A stretch of 37,273 nucleotides of DNA from Hahella sp. (GCA_028280065.1 JANQMN010000137.1:1-37273), one strand, 5' to 3'; positions 16,241 to 23,431 are shown, counted from the first letter of the stretch. Program-made: numbers and translations. The notes: a model not told the origin generated them from the letters alone.

Positions 16241-16528
16241 TTAGGATGCAAGTGCTCGAAGAACCGTTTCTGGTTCTTTAGAAACAACATTCAGGAGCAC
16301 AAGAGCCGGGCCCTGTGGAGAGCGATCTCCTCGCTCCCAATGGCGGAGCGTACTTACGCTAATACCAAAAGCAGAAGCAAATTCGTTTTGGGACATACCC
16401 AATTGGGTTCGTATATTTTTCACATCTAAGGGGCTGAATTCATGCACAACTGCTTTTTTCAGCTTACCTTCAGAATAATCAATAGCCTCTTTGAGACCCT
16501 GCTTTATGCTAGAGAAGGCACTAGTCAT
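16241..16528 (-). CDS. XRE-family antitoxin, HigA2/NadS-like (cassette gene)
   Basis: From the ATG at 16528 this is a 95-residue protein; an ATG at 16540 would add four residues. A C-terminal helix-turn-helix reads VKNIRTQLGMSQNEFASAFG then ISVSTLRHWERGDRSPQGPA, the hallmark of HigA2/NadS proteins with the conserved RxPxGPA tail. It overlaps the end of the toxin gene, so toxin precedes antitoxin, as in higBA systems. It should neutralise the toxin and repress the promoter at the palindrome at 16873-16889. Toxin-antitoxin cassettes with their own promoters are common in chromosomal integrons, where they help stabilise the array. Confidence 0.88.
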   Translation of the reverse strand: MTSAFSSIKQGLKEAIDYSEGKLKKAVVHEFSPLDVKNIRTQLGMSQNEFASAFGISVSTLRHWERGDRSPQGPALVLLNVVSKEPETVLRALAS

Positions 16529-16862
16529 TTGAGCCACCATAGTTTTGAATTAATAAACTAGTAAACTTGGCTAATTCGTTCCGCTCAGCCTTGCTGAGAC
16601 TAGCCTTTTCACCTTTGCCGAAAACGGTAAGAAGAAAAAGCGGCATTGATTCACTGTGAAAGTAATAAATTACCCGAACACCACCACTTTTGCCTTTACC
16701 CTGAGCAGACCAGCGTAGCTTCCGAATACCGCCGGTTCCTTGCATTAGATCACCTGATTGAGGGTGAGAAGCCAAATAATTGATAACACTCGCCTTTTCT
16801 TCTTCCCGCATTAAGCCAGAGACTCGTTTCTGAAATTCAGGTAGTTCTACTATAGTCTGCAT
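16521..16862 (-). CDS. RelE/HigB2-like toxin (cassette gene)
   Basis: This 113-residue protein has the HigB2-type core QGTGGIRKLRW, then GKGKSGGVRVIYYF, then LFLLTVFGKGEKASLS. This arrangement closely follows HigB2 from the Vibrio cholerae superintegron. Such toxins are ribosome-dependent mRNA endonucleases. The ATG at 16862 has no Shine-Dalgarno sequence and sits about eight bases from the -10 element, so the mRNA may be nearly leaderless. The gene is followed by its antitoxin with an overlap. Confidence 0.88.
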   Translation of the reverse strand: MQTIVELPEFQKRVSGLMREEEKASVINYLASHPQSGDLMQGTGGIRKLRWSAQGKGKSGGVRVIYYFHSESMPLFLLTVFGKGEKASLSKAERNELAKFTSLLIQNYGGSND

Positions 16863-16869
16863 AAACCAA

Positions 16870-16899
16870 AGCGTAATCCATTGGATTACACCTGGTCAA
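16870..16899 (-). promoter_or_regulatory. Promoter and palindromic operator of the HigBA-like pair
   Basis: On the minus strand TTGACC (16894-16899) and TACGCT (16870-16875) are 18 bp apart. Between them lies the perfect palindrome GTAATCCA-T-TGGATTAC (16873-16889, plus strand), with 8-bp arms and overlapping the -10. This is a standard autoregulatory operator position for an XRE antitoxin. Confidence 0.65.
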
Positions 16900-16918
16900 T
16901 AGTGTTTTTGGGTGCGTC

Positions 16919-17098
16919 ATGGTAGAACGCCCCGTTACCGAGACGCCCCCATACAGATCCGGACTTGCGGAATTAACGCATCCGGCTCTTGATTTAAGGC
17001 TCCGCGCATCGCACAAGACTCGATACGGGTGGCGGTCTAAGCCTTACCCGAAAGGGACTTTCACCCTGTAAGTAGATGACAAGCTTCGCTTGTCGCAC
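16919..17098 (-). mobile_element. Group II intron remnant next to attC site C
   Basis: On the minus strand this ~180-bp element begins GTGCGAC (17092-17098), matching the GTGYG intron 5' end. It contains AGGGTGAAAGTCCCTTTCGG, the domain-I-like hairpin common in bacterial introns. It then shows a 34-nt hairpin with arms GAGCCGGATGCG and CGCAAGTCCGGATC, matching domain V including the AGC triad. It ends in a GGGGGCGTCTC...TTCTACCAT segment like domain VI and the AY 3' end. Most of domain I, domains II-IV and the reverse transcriptase are missing, so it cannot move or splice by itself. It starts immediately after GTTA of the attC R' core. Confidence 0.6.
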
Positions 17099-17203
17099 TA
17101 ACGCCGGAATAACCGGCATTTAGTTTTTATGTGTTGCGCTAGCGTAGCGTTCAGCGCATAAACAAGAACAACTAAAATGTCCGAGTTGATGACCTTGTTA
17201 GGG
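17096..17203 (-). repeat. attC recombination site C, long type
   Basis: On the minus strand: R'' CCCTAAC (17197-17203); an outer imperfect stem pairs GGTCATCAACTCGG with CCGGTTATTCC; an inner stem pairs CATTTTAGTTGTTC with the ACTAAATG side; R' is GTTAGTG (17096-17102). At about 108 bp it resembles VCR-like long attC sites. The R' core is imperfect because the intron remnant starts inside it. Confidence 0.75.
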
Positions 17204-17250
17204 CTTACATGCTAGAATTGTACGGAAATACGGTACACTTGGAGCCAGCA

Positions 17251-17523
17251 ATGAATACTGTAAGCGTAAACCAATTTAGAGATAAACTAAAAACATTTGT
17301 AGAACAAGTAGTTACGAGCCACACACCATTAAGAGTAACTCGCCGCGCTGGCGATGATTTTGTGATTATGAGCGCGGACGACTGGGAGAGAGAGCAAGAA
17401 ACCCTTTACGTACTTCAAAACACCAGTTTAATGAAACAAATAGCCGAATCTAGCGGAACACACGCAAAAGGCACAGGCTACAGCCCGACCCGCGAGGAGA
17501 TGAATGAGATCACTGGTATTTGA
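17251..17523 (+). CDS. YefM/Phd-like antitoxin
   Basis: From the ATG at 17251 (GGAG about ten bases upstream) this is a 90-residue protein with the Phd/YefM N-terminal fold: MNTVSVNQFRDKLKTFVEQ, then RAGDDFVIMSADDWEREQET. The flexible C-terminus GTGYSPTREEMNEITGI would wrap the toxin. The frame is open from an earlier ATG at 17209, which lies next to the attC core. It overlaps the toxin start. The pair runs against the direction of all other cassettes in the array, which works because toxin-antitoxin cassettes bring their own promoter. Confidence 0.85.
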   Translation: MNTVSVNQFRDKLKTFVEQVVTSHTPLRVTRRAGDDFVIMSADDWEREQETLYVLQNTSLMKQIAESSGTHAKGTGYSPTREEMNEITGI

Positions 17524-17779
17524 AGGACAGACTTGGGAAACTTATGAAGAGCTGCGAGAGAAAGATAAAAAACTACACAAAGCTCTTTGCAAACTATTAA
17601 AAGAAATGCTCCGAGGAGACCCAAGTACAGGCATAGGAAAGCCAGAGCAGCTCAGACATAATCTTGCTGGGTTTTGGTCAAAACGAATTTCTCAAAAAGA
17701 CCGTTTAATCTATAAATTTGATGATAAATCAATTTATATTTTTGCTATTGGCGGGCATTACGCCAACAAAGACAGATGA
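17504..17779 (+). CDS. Txe/YoeB-like mRNA-interferase toxin
   Basis: A 91-residue protein of the Txe/YoeB family: LLKEMLRGDPSTGIGKPEQL, then NLAGFWSKRISQKDRLIYKF, and C-terminal IFAIGGHYANKD. Residues that correspond to the YoeB active site are present: Glu48, Arg67, His85 and Tyr86. Such toxins cut mRNA at the ribosomal A site. The start ATG overlaps the antitoxin 3' end by 20 bases. It converges with the amidotransferase gene, with a hairpin between the two. Confidence 0.88.
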   Translation: MRSLVFEGQTWETYEELREKDKKLHKALCKLLKEMLRGDPSTGIGKPEQLRHNLAGFWSKRISQKDRLIYKFDDKSIYIFAIGGHYANKDR

Positions 17780-17809
17780 AATAAACGTTCTGATAAATAG
17801 AAAAAGCGG

Positions 17810-17828
17810 TTAGTCGCTTCGCGACTAA
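17810..17828. terminator. Hairpin between convergent toxin and amidotransferase genes
   Basis: TTAGTCGC and GCGACTAA are perfect 8-bp arms around a TTC loop. No long T run follows on the plus strand; on the minus strand CGCTTTTTC follows (17801-17807), so it may terminate the amidotransferase transcript. Confidence 0.5.
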
Positions 17829-17872
17829 GAGAGGGTATTGCTGTCTATTGACATCGAGAAGGTTCATATGTA

Positions 17873-18568
17873 CTAGCCTCGTCTCGCGTGTAAGTATTCA
17901 AGAACTTCAGCCATTAGATTATTGATTGAAGAGTAACGCCCTGAACATTCAGACAGAATATCTGCCTCAGATTGAATAAATTCGCCTTCAGCGAGTTCAT
18001 CATTGCAATGTTCGACAATTGCTTTTGCAGAATCCGGAGTGGTTTCCAGGTGAAACTGCAATCCGATTACGTTGCTACCGATTTGGAAGGCTTGGTTTTT
18101 ACAGCCCTCGCTTTCTGCGATTCGAGTAGCTCCCTCCGGCAGGCAGAAAGTTTCGCCGTGCCAATGAAATACCTCCGTTTTCTCAGGAAACTGAAAAACT
18201 GGCATCCCTTTGGTTTTGACCGACACAATCGGATACCAACCAATTTCTTTTACCGAGTTGGGAAGTACCTTGGCCCCCATTGAATTCGCAATGAGTTGTG
18301 CCCCTAGACAAATTCCAAGAACAGGCTTTCCCGCTTCAATAACATTTCTTATGAATTCTTTTTCGACTGCCAGCCACGGGTGATCAGATTCGTCATTGAC
18401 GCTCATGGGGCCACCCATTACGACGAGGAAATCAATCGCCTCGATTTCTGGCAGGCTTCCTTTACCAAAAAACTGAGTACATGAGATTTCGTAACCAGCT
18501 TTTCGGAGCCACGTTTCGATACTGCCTAAGCCTTCGAAAGGGACATGTTGCAAATAGTGTGCTTGCAT
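17873..18568 (-). CDS. Class I glutamine amidotransferase (cassette gene)
   Basis: From the ATG at 18568 this is a 231-residue class I glutamine amidotransferase-like protein. The nucleophile elbow is PVLGICLGAQLIANSMG (Cys in GICLGAQ), and the His-Glu part of the triad is in GLQFHLETTP. WYPIVSVK and VFHWHGETFCLPEGAT are typical of the stand-alone group close to GMP synthase subunits. It releases ammonia from glutamine or acts on a gamma-glutamyl substrate; the partner is unknown. The frame is open to 18655, but 18568 lies 20 bp after the attC D core and fits the family start. As a cassette gene it is unlikely to be the housekeeping GMP synthase. Confidence 0.88.
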   Translation of the reverse strand: MQAHYLQHVPFEGLGSIETWLRKAGYEISCTQFFGKGSLPEIEAIDFLVVMGGPMSVNDESDHPWLAVEKEFIRNVIEAGKPVLGICLGAQLIANSMGAKVLPNSVKEIGWYPIVSVKTKGMPVFQFPEKTEVFHWHGETFCLPEGATRIAESEGCKNQAFQIGSNVIGLQFHLETTPDSAKAIVEHCNDELAEGEFIQSEADILSECSGRYSSINNLMAEVLEYLHARRG

Positions 18569-18588
18569 CTTGAAATTCACTTTATTGA

Positions 18589-18699
18589 GGCTAACGCAAA
18601 GTTCATAGGCAGTTTGTGGAGTGGCCAAATGTGTTGTAATGAAATGGAAACACAATTGAAGCCAGGGAGCAAACTGTCCTATGCAATGTCTTGTTAGCC
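18589..18699 (-). repeat. attC recombination site D
   Basis: On the minus strand: R'' GGCTAAC (18693-18699), arm GCATAGGACAGTTTG, a ~50-nt variable part, arm CAAACTGCCTATG, and R' GTTAGCC (18589-18595). The arms pair over about 13 bp with an extra A (GG-A-CAG against CTG-CC). It is 111 bp long. The stop codon of the HNH gene lies in R''. Confidence 0.88.
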
Positions 18700-18978
18700 G
18701 ATCTGAGTGTCACTTTTTCCCCAGTTGCAACTTGAGCAAAGCGTTTGAAGGTTTTTTAATACTGTAGCACCACCGTTTGCCCACGCTACGATATGGTCAA
18801 CATGAAGTTCCACGCCAGGAGTAAGAGCCGGTGATGCACCACAGGCCTTACAAGTAAACCTATCTCTCTTTAAAACTTGCCACCTTAACCTAAGAGATGG
18901 ATATCTTGAGCCTCGGTTTGAATTCCTTGAATTTTCTTCTATAGCTTGTATTTCTTCATTTCCATTTGCATATTCCAC
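18694..18978 (-). CDS. HNH endonuclease (cassette gene)
   Basis: A 94-residue HNH nuclease with a zinc ribbon and the betabeta-alpha metal motif: FTCKACGAS, VELHVDHIVAWANGG (catalytic His in DH), NLQTLCSSCNWGK. The start is a GTG at 18978, seven bases after a half attC core. HNH proteins of this size are common integron cassette genes and may cut invading or damaged DNA; specificity is unknown. Its stop is inside attC D. Confidence 0.88.
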   Translation of the reverse strand: MEYANGNEEIQAIEENSRNSNRGSRYPSLRLRWQVLKRDRFTCKACGASPALTPGVELHVDHIVAWANGGATVLKNLQTLCSSCNWGKSDTQIG

Positions 18979-18984
18979 GAAAGC

Positions 18985-19014
18985 TTCTAACGCTTTCCAG
19001 CACGATCCGAATCT
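18985..19014 (-). repeat. Half attC or array boundary
   Basis: On the minus strand GTTAGAA (18985-18991) follows GGAAAGC, looking like the R' side of an attC. No matching R'' lies upstream before the stop of the YciI gene at 19015. It marks the right-hand end of the cassette array, either a truncated attC or an old attI-like junction. Confidence 0.5.
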
Positions 19015-19326
19015 TCAATCCCGTAACGGCAACGCAATCCGAAAAGGAAACAGCTCGGCATTCATGACTTTTTCACGCACGGCCGGATCGTTTTGCATAA
19101 TGCAGGTAGCGCGGTCCGCATCGGCCACTTTGAGAATCACGATGCCGAATGTATCCGGCGTTTGGGTATCGGTTCTGCCTGCCAACGCAACTTCGCCGGC
19201 GCTATGTAGCTCCTGAAGATAGTTAAAATGGTCAAAGATTATCTTTTCTTCTGCGGCAGTCGGCCCTTCCTGAAGTAACGCCGGCCGGCGGAGGGTCAGC
19301 CGGTAGATAAATTGTTGTGATCCCAT
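19015..19326 (-). CDS. YciI-like protein
   Basis: From the ATG at 19326 this is a 103-residue protein of the YciI fold: MGSQQFIYRLTLRRPALLQE, then EEKIIFDHFNYLQELHSAGE and VALAGRTD, with the conserved His and Asp that form the putative active site. Members are small ferredoxin-like enzymes; a few are dehydrochlorinases or help degrade aromatic compounds, most are uncharacterised. An alternative start at 19350 adds eight residues. It is next to the last half attC but has none at its 3' end, so it is probably chromosomal rather than a cassette. Confidence 0.85.
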   Translation of the reverse strand: MGSQQFIYRLTLRRPALLQEGPTAAEEKIIFDHFNYLQELHSAGEVALAGRTDTQTPDTFGIVILKVADADRATCIMQNDPAVREKVMNAELFPFRIALPLRD

Positions 19327-19447
19327 GATATACCTTAATAGATTGCTCACATTACTTGGATAGCCCGGCAGAAGCCGGCAGATGAGAATAAATCAAAGTC
19401 CACTGCCGAAACTAACGATAGGACAAATTGCAGTAACTTCTACCCAA

Positions 19448-20356
19448 CTATAGCGCCGGATTAAGAAAGTTCCGCATCCTGTTCGTCATCTTTAGCCAGG
19501 TTTTCCGTCCAACCGTCTCCTCGCTGATCATTAAGTGGTTCAGACTTGTCGAAGTTTCTTGAGTCTTTGTAACACGATAAATCGTCCACCGATCAAAACC
19601 CTTGTCGGCCATGAAATTTTCCAACCCCGATGCCGACACCAGCTCATCATCGTCGTCGATAAAGAGAAGCGTTTCCATGTTATGGTTACTGTCAACGGAT
19701 TGTTCCAAGTCACTGACTAATGCATATAACGCACCGTACGCCGCCATCGGAGTTCCTTCGTTAACTCTGAATTTTTTTGATGAAAAACTTGGAATAACGA
19801 GGCTCGGAAAAATCGTCAACGGGGCTAGTAAATAGGACGTTGCTTTCAAGTCTATCGCCGGGGCGAAGAGGATTTGCTTATCGAAAGCGGCACGCTGCAG
19901 TTGAGTGGTCAGGTCCAGCCCTAAAGCTCCTCCAAGCGAGAAACCGACAAGAACCAGCGGGAGATTCTTACGTTGCGCTATTTCGGCTGCCTGTAAATAT
20001 GCACACATGGTTTCCTGCCGCCAAATAGGAAGGCTGACCGATTTAAACTGTTCCAGTAGATCGGCATTCCTCTCATCTTCGGAATGGCCTTTAAGCGAGA
20101 GCCTAACAACCTCAAGACCATTGTCCGAAAGAAAGCCTGCAATATCATCCATTGCGGATGGTCGTAAATTAAGCCCGTGCAATACCAAAGCAACACCGAC
20201 CGGCGTTTCGAATGCAACTGATCGGCTAGTATCACAGGTATTTGGTAGAATCTTGTGTTCGCCTTTCTCCAAGATAGGGGCGCACCCGCTCAACTGTGTA
20301 TAGAACAGTAAGAAAACCAGACTAATCCTTCTTATTCGTTTTTGAATACTTTGCAT
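19448..20356 (-). CDS. Alpha/beta-hydrolase lipoprotein
   Basis: This 302-residue protein has a lipoprotein signal ending LSGC (Cys about residue 25). The catalytic domain shows the oxyanion strand GVALVLHGLNLRP, the nucleophile elbow LVGFSLGGALG (Ser in GFSLG), and a late acidic/His pair candidate: Asp in LLFIDDDDELVSASG and His in SLNHLMIS. It should be an esterase or lipase-like enzyme anchored in a membrane facing the periplasm. The lid region at residues 170-220 is hydrophobic. No operon partner is evident; the 3' neighbour is YciI 120 bp away. Confidence 0.85.
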   Translation of the reverse strand: MQSIQKRIRRISLVFLLFYTQLSGCAPILEKGEHKILPNTCDTSRSVAFETPVGVALVLHGLNLRPSAMDDIAGFLSDNGLEVVRLSLKGHSEDERNADLLEQFKSVSLPIWRQETMCAYLQAAEIAQRKNLPLVLVGFSLGGALGLDLTTQLQRAAFDKQILFAPAIDLKATSYLLAPLTIFPSLVIPSFSSKKFRVNEGTPMAAYGALYALVSDLEQSVDSNHNMETLLFIDDDDELVSASGLENFMADKGFDRWTIYRVTKTQETSTSLNHLMISEETVGRKTWLKMTNRMRNFLNPAL

Positions 20357-20560
20357 GCAGTCGTGTGATTACCAGGGGAAGCAATTGTACTAACATCTAA
20401 CATCAGGGGCAGACGTCCCTGACAGGGCTATTATGGGATTTCCAATAATCATCGAAGCACAAACCGCTGGAATCAAACAGTAAGAGAGACTGCTTTGTCA
20501 TTTAACACGCGGGAGATTAGAAAATAAACACGACAATGACGGCACAAACTCTCCTTAGGC

Positions 20561-21022
20561 TCAGCGGCCAATTTTTCTCTCTACAACCAATACTGGCTTA
20601 TCTAATGATTGTTCATAGGCTTCAATAATAACAAGACCCGCCCCATCATCGGCTTTCACAACGACTTGCAATTGATTCTTTGGATCTGGTTCGTTTGGTA
20701 CAATGGCCAGATTATTGGGCATTATTGGAACACCGATGCTACGCAGCTGTTCCTTCTCACCTTCGTCAAATGCAACCGGCCATTCCGCGCTACCCATCGT
20801 AGAAAAAATATATTGAACAAAGTCTGATGGATTTTGTTCGGGATAAAGGCTCGAAAACGCGGACCTCGATAAAAACTTCTTACTCGTCATGTACTTCATG
20901 GAGGCAACCCCTTGCTCAAGACGAGGATCAACATTTGAGCTCGAGCAACCGGTTAGCATTGCCAGTAACATTACCGCGACAGCGATTTCTTTCCAGTTTA
21001 ATTTCTGAGCCATTGTCATCAT
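20561..21022 (-). CDS. Unknown lipoprotein
   Basis: A 153-residue protein with lipobox LTGC (Cys about residue 26) followed by SSSNVDPRLEQGV. An AAGGCG lies just upstream of the first of three closely spaced ATGs (21022, 21019, 21013). The mature part has no motif I recognise and contains two short charged strands near the end (LQVVVKADDGAGLVIIEAYE). It is probably attached to the outer membrane. The gene stands alone, upstream of a decayed hydrolase gene. Confidence 0.7.
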   Translation of the reverse strand: MMTMAQKLNWKEIAVAVMLLAMLTGCSSSNVDPRLEQGVASMKYMTSKKFLSRSAFSSLYPEQNPSDFVQYIFSTMGSAEWPVAFDEGEKEQLRSIGVPIMPNNLAIVPNEPDPKNQLQVVVKADDGAGLVIIEAYEQSLDKPVLVVERKIGR

Positions 21023-21048
21023 TGACGCCTTTTGTCAAATTGTATTTC

Positions 21049-21383
21049 CTATAGACTATTCGCCATCTCTTTTAAGGAAAAGCCTATTACCACCCCTGAC
21101 AGTACTGCCATCATTATGTGGGCCGAGAAAAAGAGCTCCTGTTGTTTGACCCAACCTGTGCCCTCACCCTTGAAGCTAAGATTTTTAGCGGTTTCCCCAC
21201 CTCGCACATCAAGATAAAGATAGCCCCAGGTTGGTATTCCATGCATCAAAAGAATCGTGCCGTTGATATCCCATCATGATCAATGTAACGAACAGTCACC
21301 GGTATATGCACCGCCGCGCCTGCAGGGAGTTCGATTTCCTTCTGAGCAGACTTGAATTCTTTCAAGCTTGCCCAATTGATCAT
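21049..21383 (-). pseudogene. Frameshifted, truncated alpha/beta-hydrolase relic
   Basis: From an ATG at 21383 the frame reads MINWASLKEFKSAQKEIELP and later VRYIDHDGI, then stops at 21246. In the next frame the sequence continues NGTILLMHGIPTWGYLY, the oxyanion block of haloalkane-dehalogenase-like hydrolases, so the two frames belong together and a base change of frame occurred near 21265. After GYLY the similarity is lost: the rest (to 21049) has no hydrolase features and ends in a hydrophobic helix. The catalytic nucleophile region is absent, so the gene is dead as a hydrolase. Two small overlapping coding frames (ATGA at 21246-21249) remain. Confidence 0.6.
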
Positions 21384-21415
21384 AGATGTCCACCTTCTGA
21401 TAAATACCTGACCGA

Positions 21416-21435
21416 GACTAACGACTTTGTTAGGA
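21416..21435 (-). repeat. Collapsed pair of integron core sites
   Basis: On the minus strand TCCTAAC and GTTAGTC, shaped like R'' and R' cores, are separated by only AAAGTC. A working attC needs stem arms between them. It could be a site whose stem was deleted, or chance. It lies 33 bp upstream of the hydrolase relic, as expected for a cassette boundary. Confidence 0.35.
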
Positions 21436-21626
21436 GCGGAATGTGTTTGCAAAAGGGTTCTCCGTGAACCTTTGCAGCTTGCCCCAACCTAGAATGTTGC
21501 TGAGGATTAACTGTTACCAGATAGAACACTATCACCAACCCGTTTCTGTTATATTCCAAATTTGCGAAAGAATCCAGCGCCGCCCTTAAGTCTATAATTC
21601 CAGACTTCTAACAGCAGGTAACAGGT

Positions 21627-22415
21627 ATGACGAATCTCACTAGCGAAGTCGCTGAGTTAATTGTTGAAGCCGACAATATTCTGTTTATTACGGGCGCTGG
21701 AATTTCGGCAGACTCAGGTTTACCTACTTACCGGGGTGTCGGTGGCTTGTATGAAGACAGTCATACGGAAGAGGGTTTCAGTATCGAAGAGGCATTAAGC
21801 GGTTCGATGTTGGTGTCCAGACCTGAAATCACCTGGAAATATCTCTGGCAAATAGGTGCATCCTGCCAGCTGGCCAAACCCAATGAAGCCCATCATATCA
21901 TCTCGGAAATTCAGCAAATGAAGCCTGGGAGCTGGGTGTTAACACAAAATGTGGACGGATTTCATCGTCAAGCGGGCTCGGAAAACCTGATCGAGATACA
22001 TGGCTACGCGTTTGATTTGTACTGCATGAGTTGCGGACATGAAGCTTCGGCAAAACAAATGATCAACGACTTTGCCGGCGATCCGATACTCCCGCCAATA
22101 TGTCCGAAATGCCGGGGGGTTATGCGTCCTGCCGTTGTATTGTTCGGCGAAATGCTGCCGGAAAAGGAAGTGGCGAAACTATACCAGCTGGAAAATATCG
22201 ACATTGATCTGGTGATATCCATCGGCACCTCCGGATTGTTCCCCTATATCATTGAGCCGGTGTACCGGGCGCATATGCTAGGTTTTCCTGCTGTCGAAGT
22301 TAATCCGGTGGATACCGAGTTTTCTTACTTATATACCCATCAATTGAGAATGGGTGCCGCAGCTGCCATGTCGGATATTCGAATGTATTTAGAAGACAAG
22401 CAATTCGACGTTTAA
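21627..22415 (+). CDS. Sir2-family NAD-dependent deacetylase (sirtuin)
   Basis: A 262-residue sirtuin. NAD-binding motifs are ILFITGAGISADSGLPTYRG and VLTQNVDGFHRQAGS; the catalytic His is in LIEIHGYAF. The structural zinc site has two Cys pairs, CMSC and CPKC. The late IGTSGLFPYI and VEVNPVDTEFS loops are typical. It removes acetyl or other acyl groups from lysines, using NAD and producing nicotinamide. The ATG at 21627 has AGCAGGTAACAGGT upstream. It is a single gene. It differs from CobB in details (no Tyr/Arg desuccinylase pair that I can confirm), so I give no symbol. Confidence 0.93.
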   Translation: MTNLTSEVAELIVEADNILFITGAGISADSGLPTYRGVGGLYEDSHTEEGFSIEEALSGSMLVSRPEITWKYLWQIGASCQLAKPNEAHHIISEIQQMKPGSWVLTQNVDGFHRQAGSENLIEIHGYAFDLYCMSCGHEASAKQMINDFAGDPILPPICPKCRGVMRPAVVLFGEMLPEKEVAKLYQLENIDIDLVISIGTSGLFPYIIEPVYRAHMLGFPAVEVNPVDTEFSYLYTHQLRMGAAAAMSDIRMYLEDKQFDV

Positions 22416-22521
22416 ATCCCCCACTTTTCACCCACCATTAACAATTACCGACCTGAGTGGGCCTCCGCCCCTATTTAAGCACTATCAGTGTCATTTTTAG
22501 AAATTTGGCATGATCTTCTAC

Positions 22522-22550
22522 TTGACCTACGTTCGTAGTATGTCTCATAG
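22522..22550 (+). promoter_or_regulatory. Possible sigma70-type promoter
   Basis: TTGACC (22522-22527) and TCATAG (22545-22550) are separated by 17 bp. Transcription would start about 22557, which favours a translation start at 22571 or 22637 over 22562 for the following gene. Confidence 0.4.
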
Positions 22551-22561
22551 TTCCTTTTGTC

Positions 22562-23431
22562 ATGATTTGTATGAAGCGCAATGCCCCTCTGACGATTATC
22601 CGCATTCCGGTTTTCGAGATCAGCCTTTCCCTACTCGTGAAGCAACTTCTAAAAAGCGTTGTCAAACTGGGCCTGATTTCGGGGGTATGCATATCCTTGG
22701 CCGACGCCACGGTGTTGAAAGTTGGATTTCAGGATAATGATGCATCACCGACGTTGATTGGCAACGGCCCTGAACTGGCGGATCCACCGGGTATCAGCGT
22801 GGATATTCTCAAGTTGGCGGTCAAAGATCTCAATATCAGGCTGAATATTATCAGACGGCCCAATCAACGGGTTCACCATGATTTAAAGACCGGACGGTTC
22901 GACCTTTCAGGCATATACTCCTTCAAGCCGTCCAGGATGGAAGAGGGCGTATTTCCCCGCACCGAATCAGGAGAATTGGATAAGGACCGGCGCGTATTTA
23001 CCCAAAGCTATTACATGTACGCTTATTCTTACTCCGACTTTGAGTGGAATGGCAACGCGGTCAGTCAAGGTTCGCTGGTAGGTGCCAATCTCGGCTATTC
23101 GGTTGTATCGGATTTGAAAAAGTTGAACATTTCAGTGTTTGAAGCAAAGACGGTAAAGCAGAATCTGCAGATGCTAAAGGCCGGAAGAATCCACGCCTAT
23201 GCGGCACAGAATACCACCTTGGACCCCATCATCCAGCATTACCCGGAATGGCAACAGCTTCGCAAAGTCGGCCCCTCCATCAAGACGAAAGCCTATTATT
23301 TCGTGTTCAGCCACCGTTTCTATCAGGACAATAAAGAACTCGCGGAAAAAATCTGGGACAACATCGGCAGGGTTCGTGAACAGGTGTTAGAGCGCTATAG
23401 GCAGATGTCCATAAAACCAAAAATCCAGTAG
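22562..23431 (+). CDS. Periplasmic solute-binding-like protein
   Basis: The frame from 22562 gives 289 residues. A signal peptide is clear if translation starts at the GTG at 22637 (KQLLKSVVKLGLISGVCISL, then ADA), giving 264 residues. ATGs at 22562 and 22571 are alternatives with an unusually long N-terminus. The mature part is a type II periplasmic binding fold: VLKVGFQDNDASP, then GISVDILKLAVKDLNIRLNI and later LQMLKAGRIHAYAAQ. Such stand-alone proteins in gammaproteobacteria resemble amino-acid-binding components or sensor inputs. No transporter genes are nearby. Confidence 0.75.
   Translation: MICMKRNAPLTIIRIPVFEISLSLLVKQLLKSVVKLGLISGVCISLADATVLKVGFQDNDASPTLIGNGPELADPPGISVDILKLAVKDLNIRLNIIRRPNQRVHHDLKTGRFDLSGIYSFKPSRMEEGVFPRTESGELDKDRRVFTQSYYMYAYSYSDFEWNGNAVSQGSLVGANLGYSVVSDLKKLNISVFEAKTVKQNLQMLKAGRIHAYAAQNTTLDPIIQHYPEWQQLRKVGPSIKTKAYYFVFSHRFYQDNKELAEKIWDNIGRVREQVLERYRQMSIKPKIQ

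Noticed and set aside
17780-17872. Possible attC between the YoeB-like toxin and the amidotransferase
   Set aside because: The strong TTAGTCGC/GCGACTAA hairpin and a GTTTATT were considered as core and stem, but no R''/R' pair with complementary arms could be built.
19376-19440. CTAAC and GTAAC heptamers upstream of the YciI gene as a further attC
   Set aside because: No complementary arms, and the spacing does not fit R''/R' cores.
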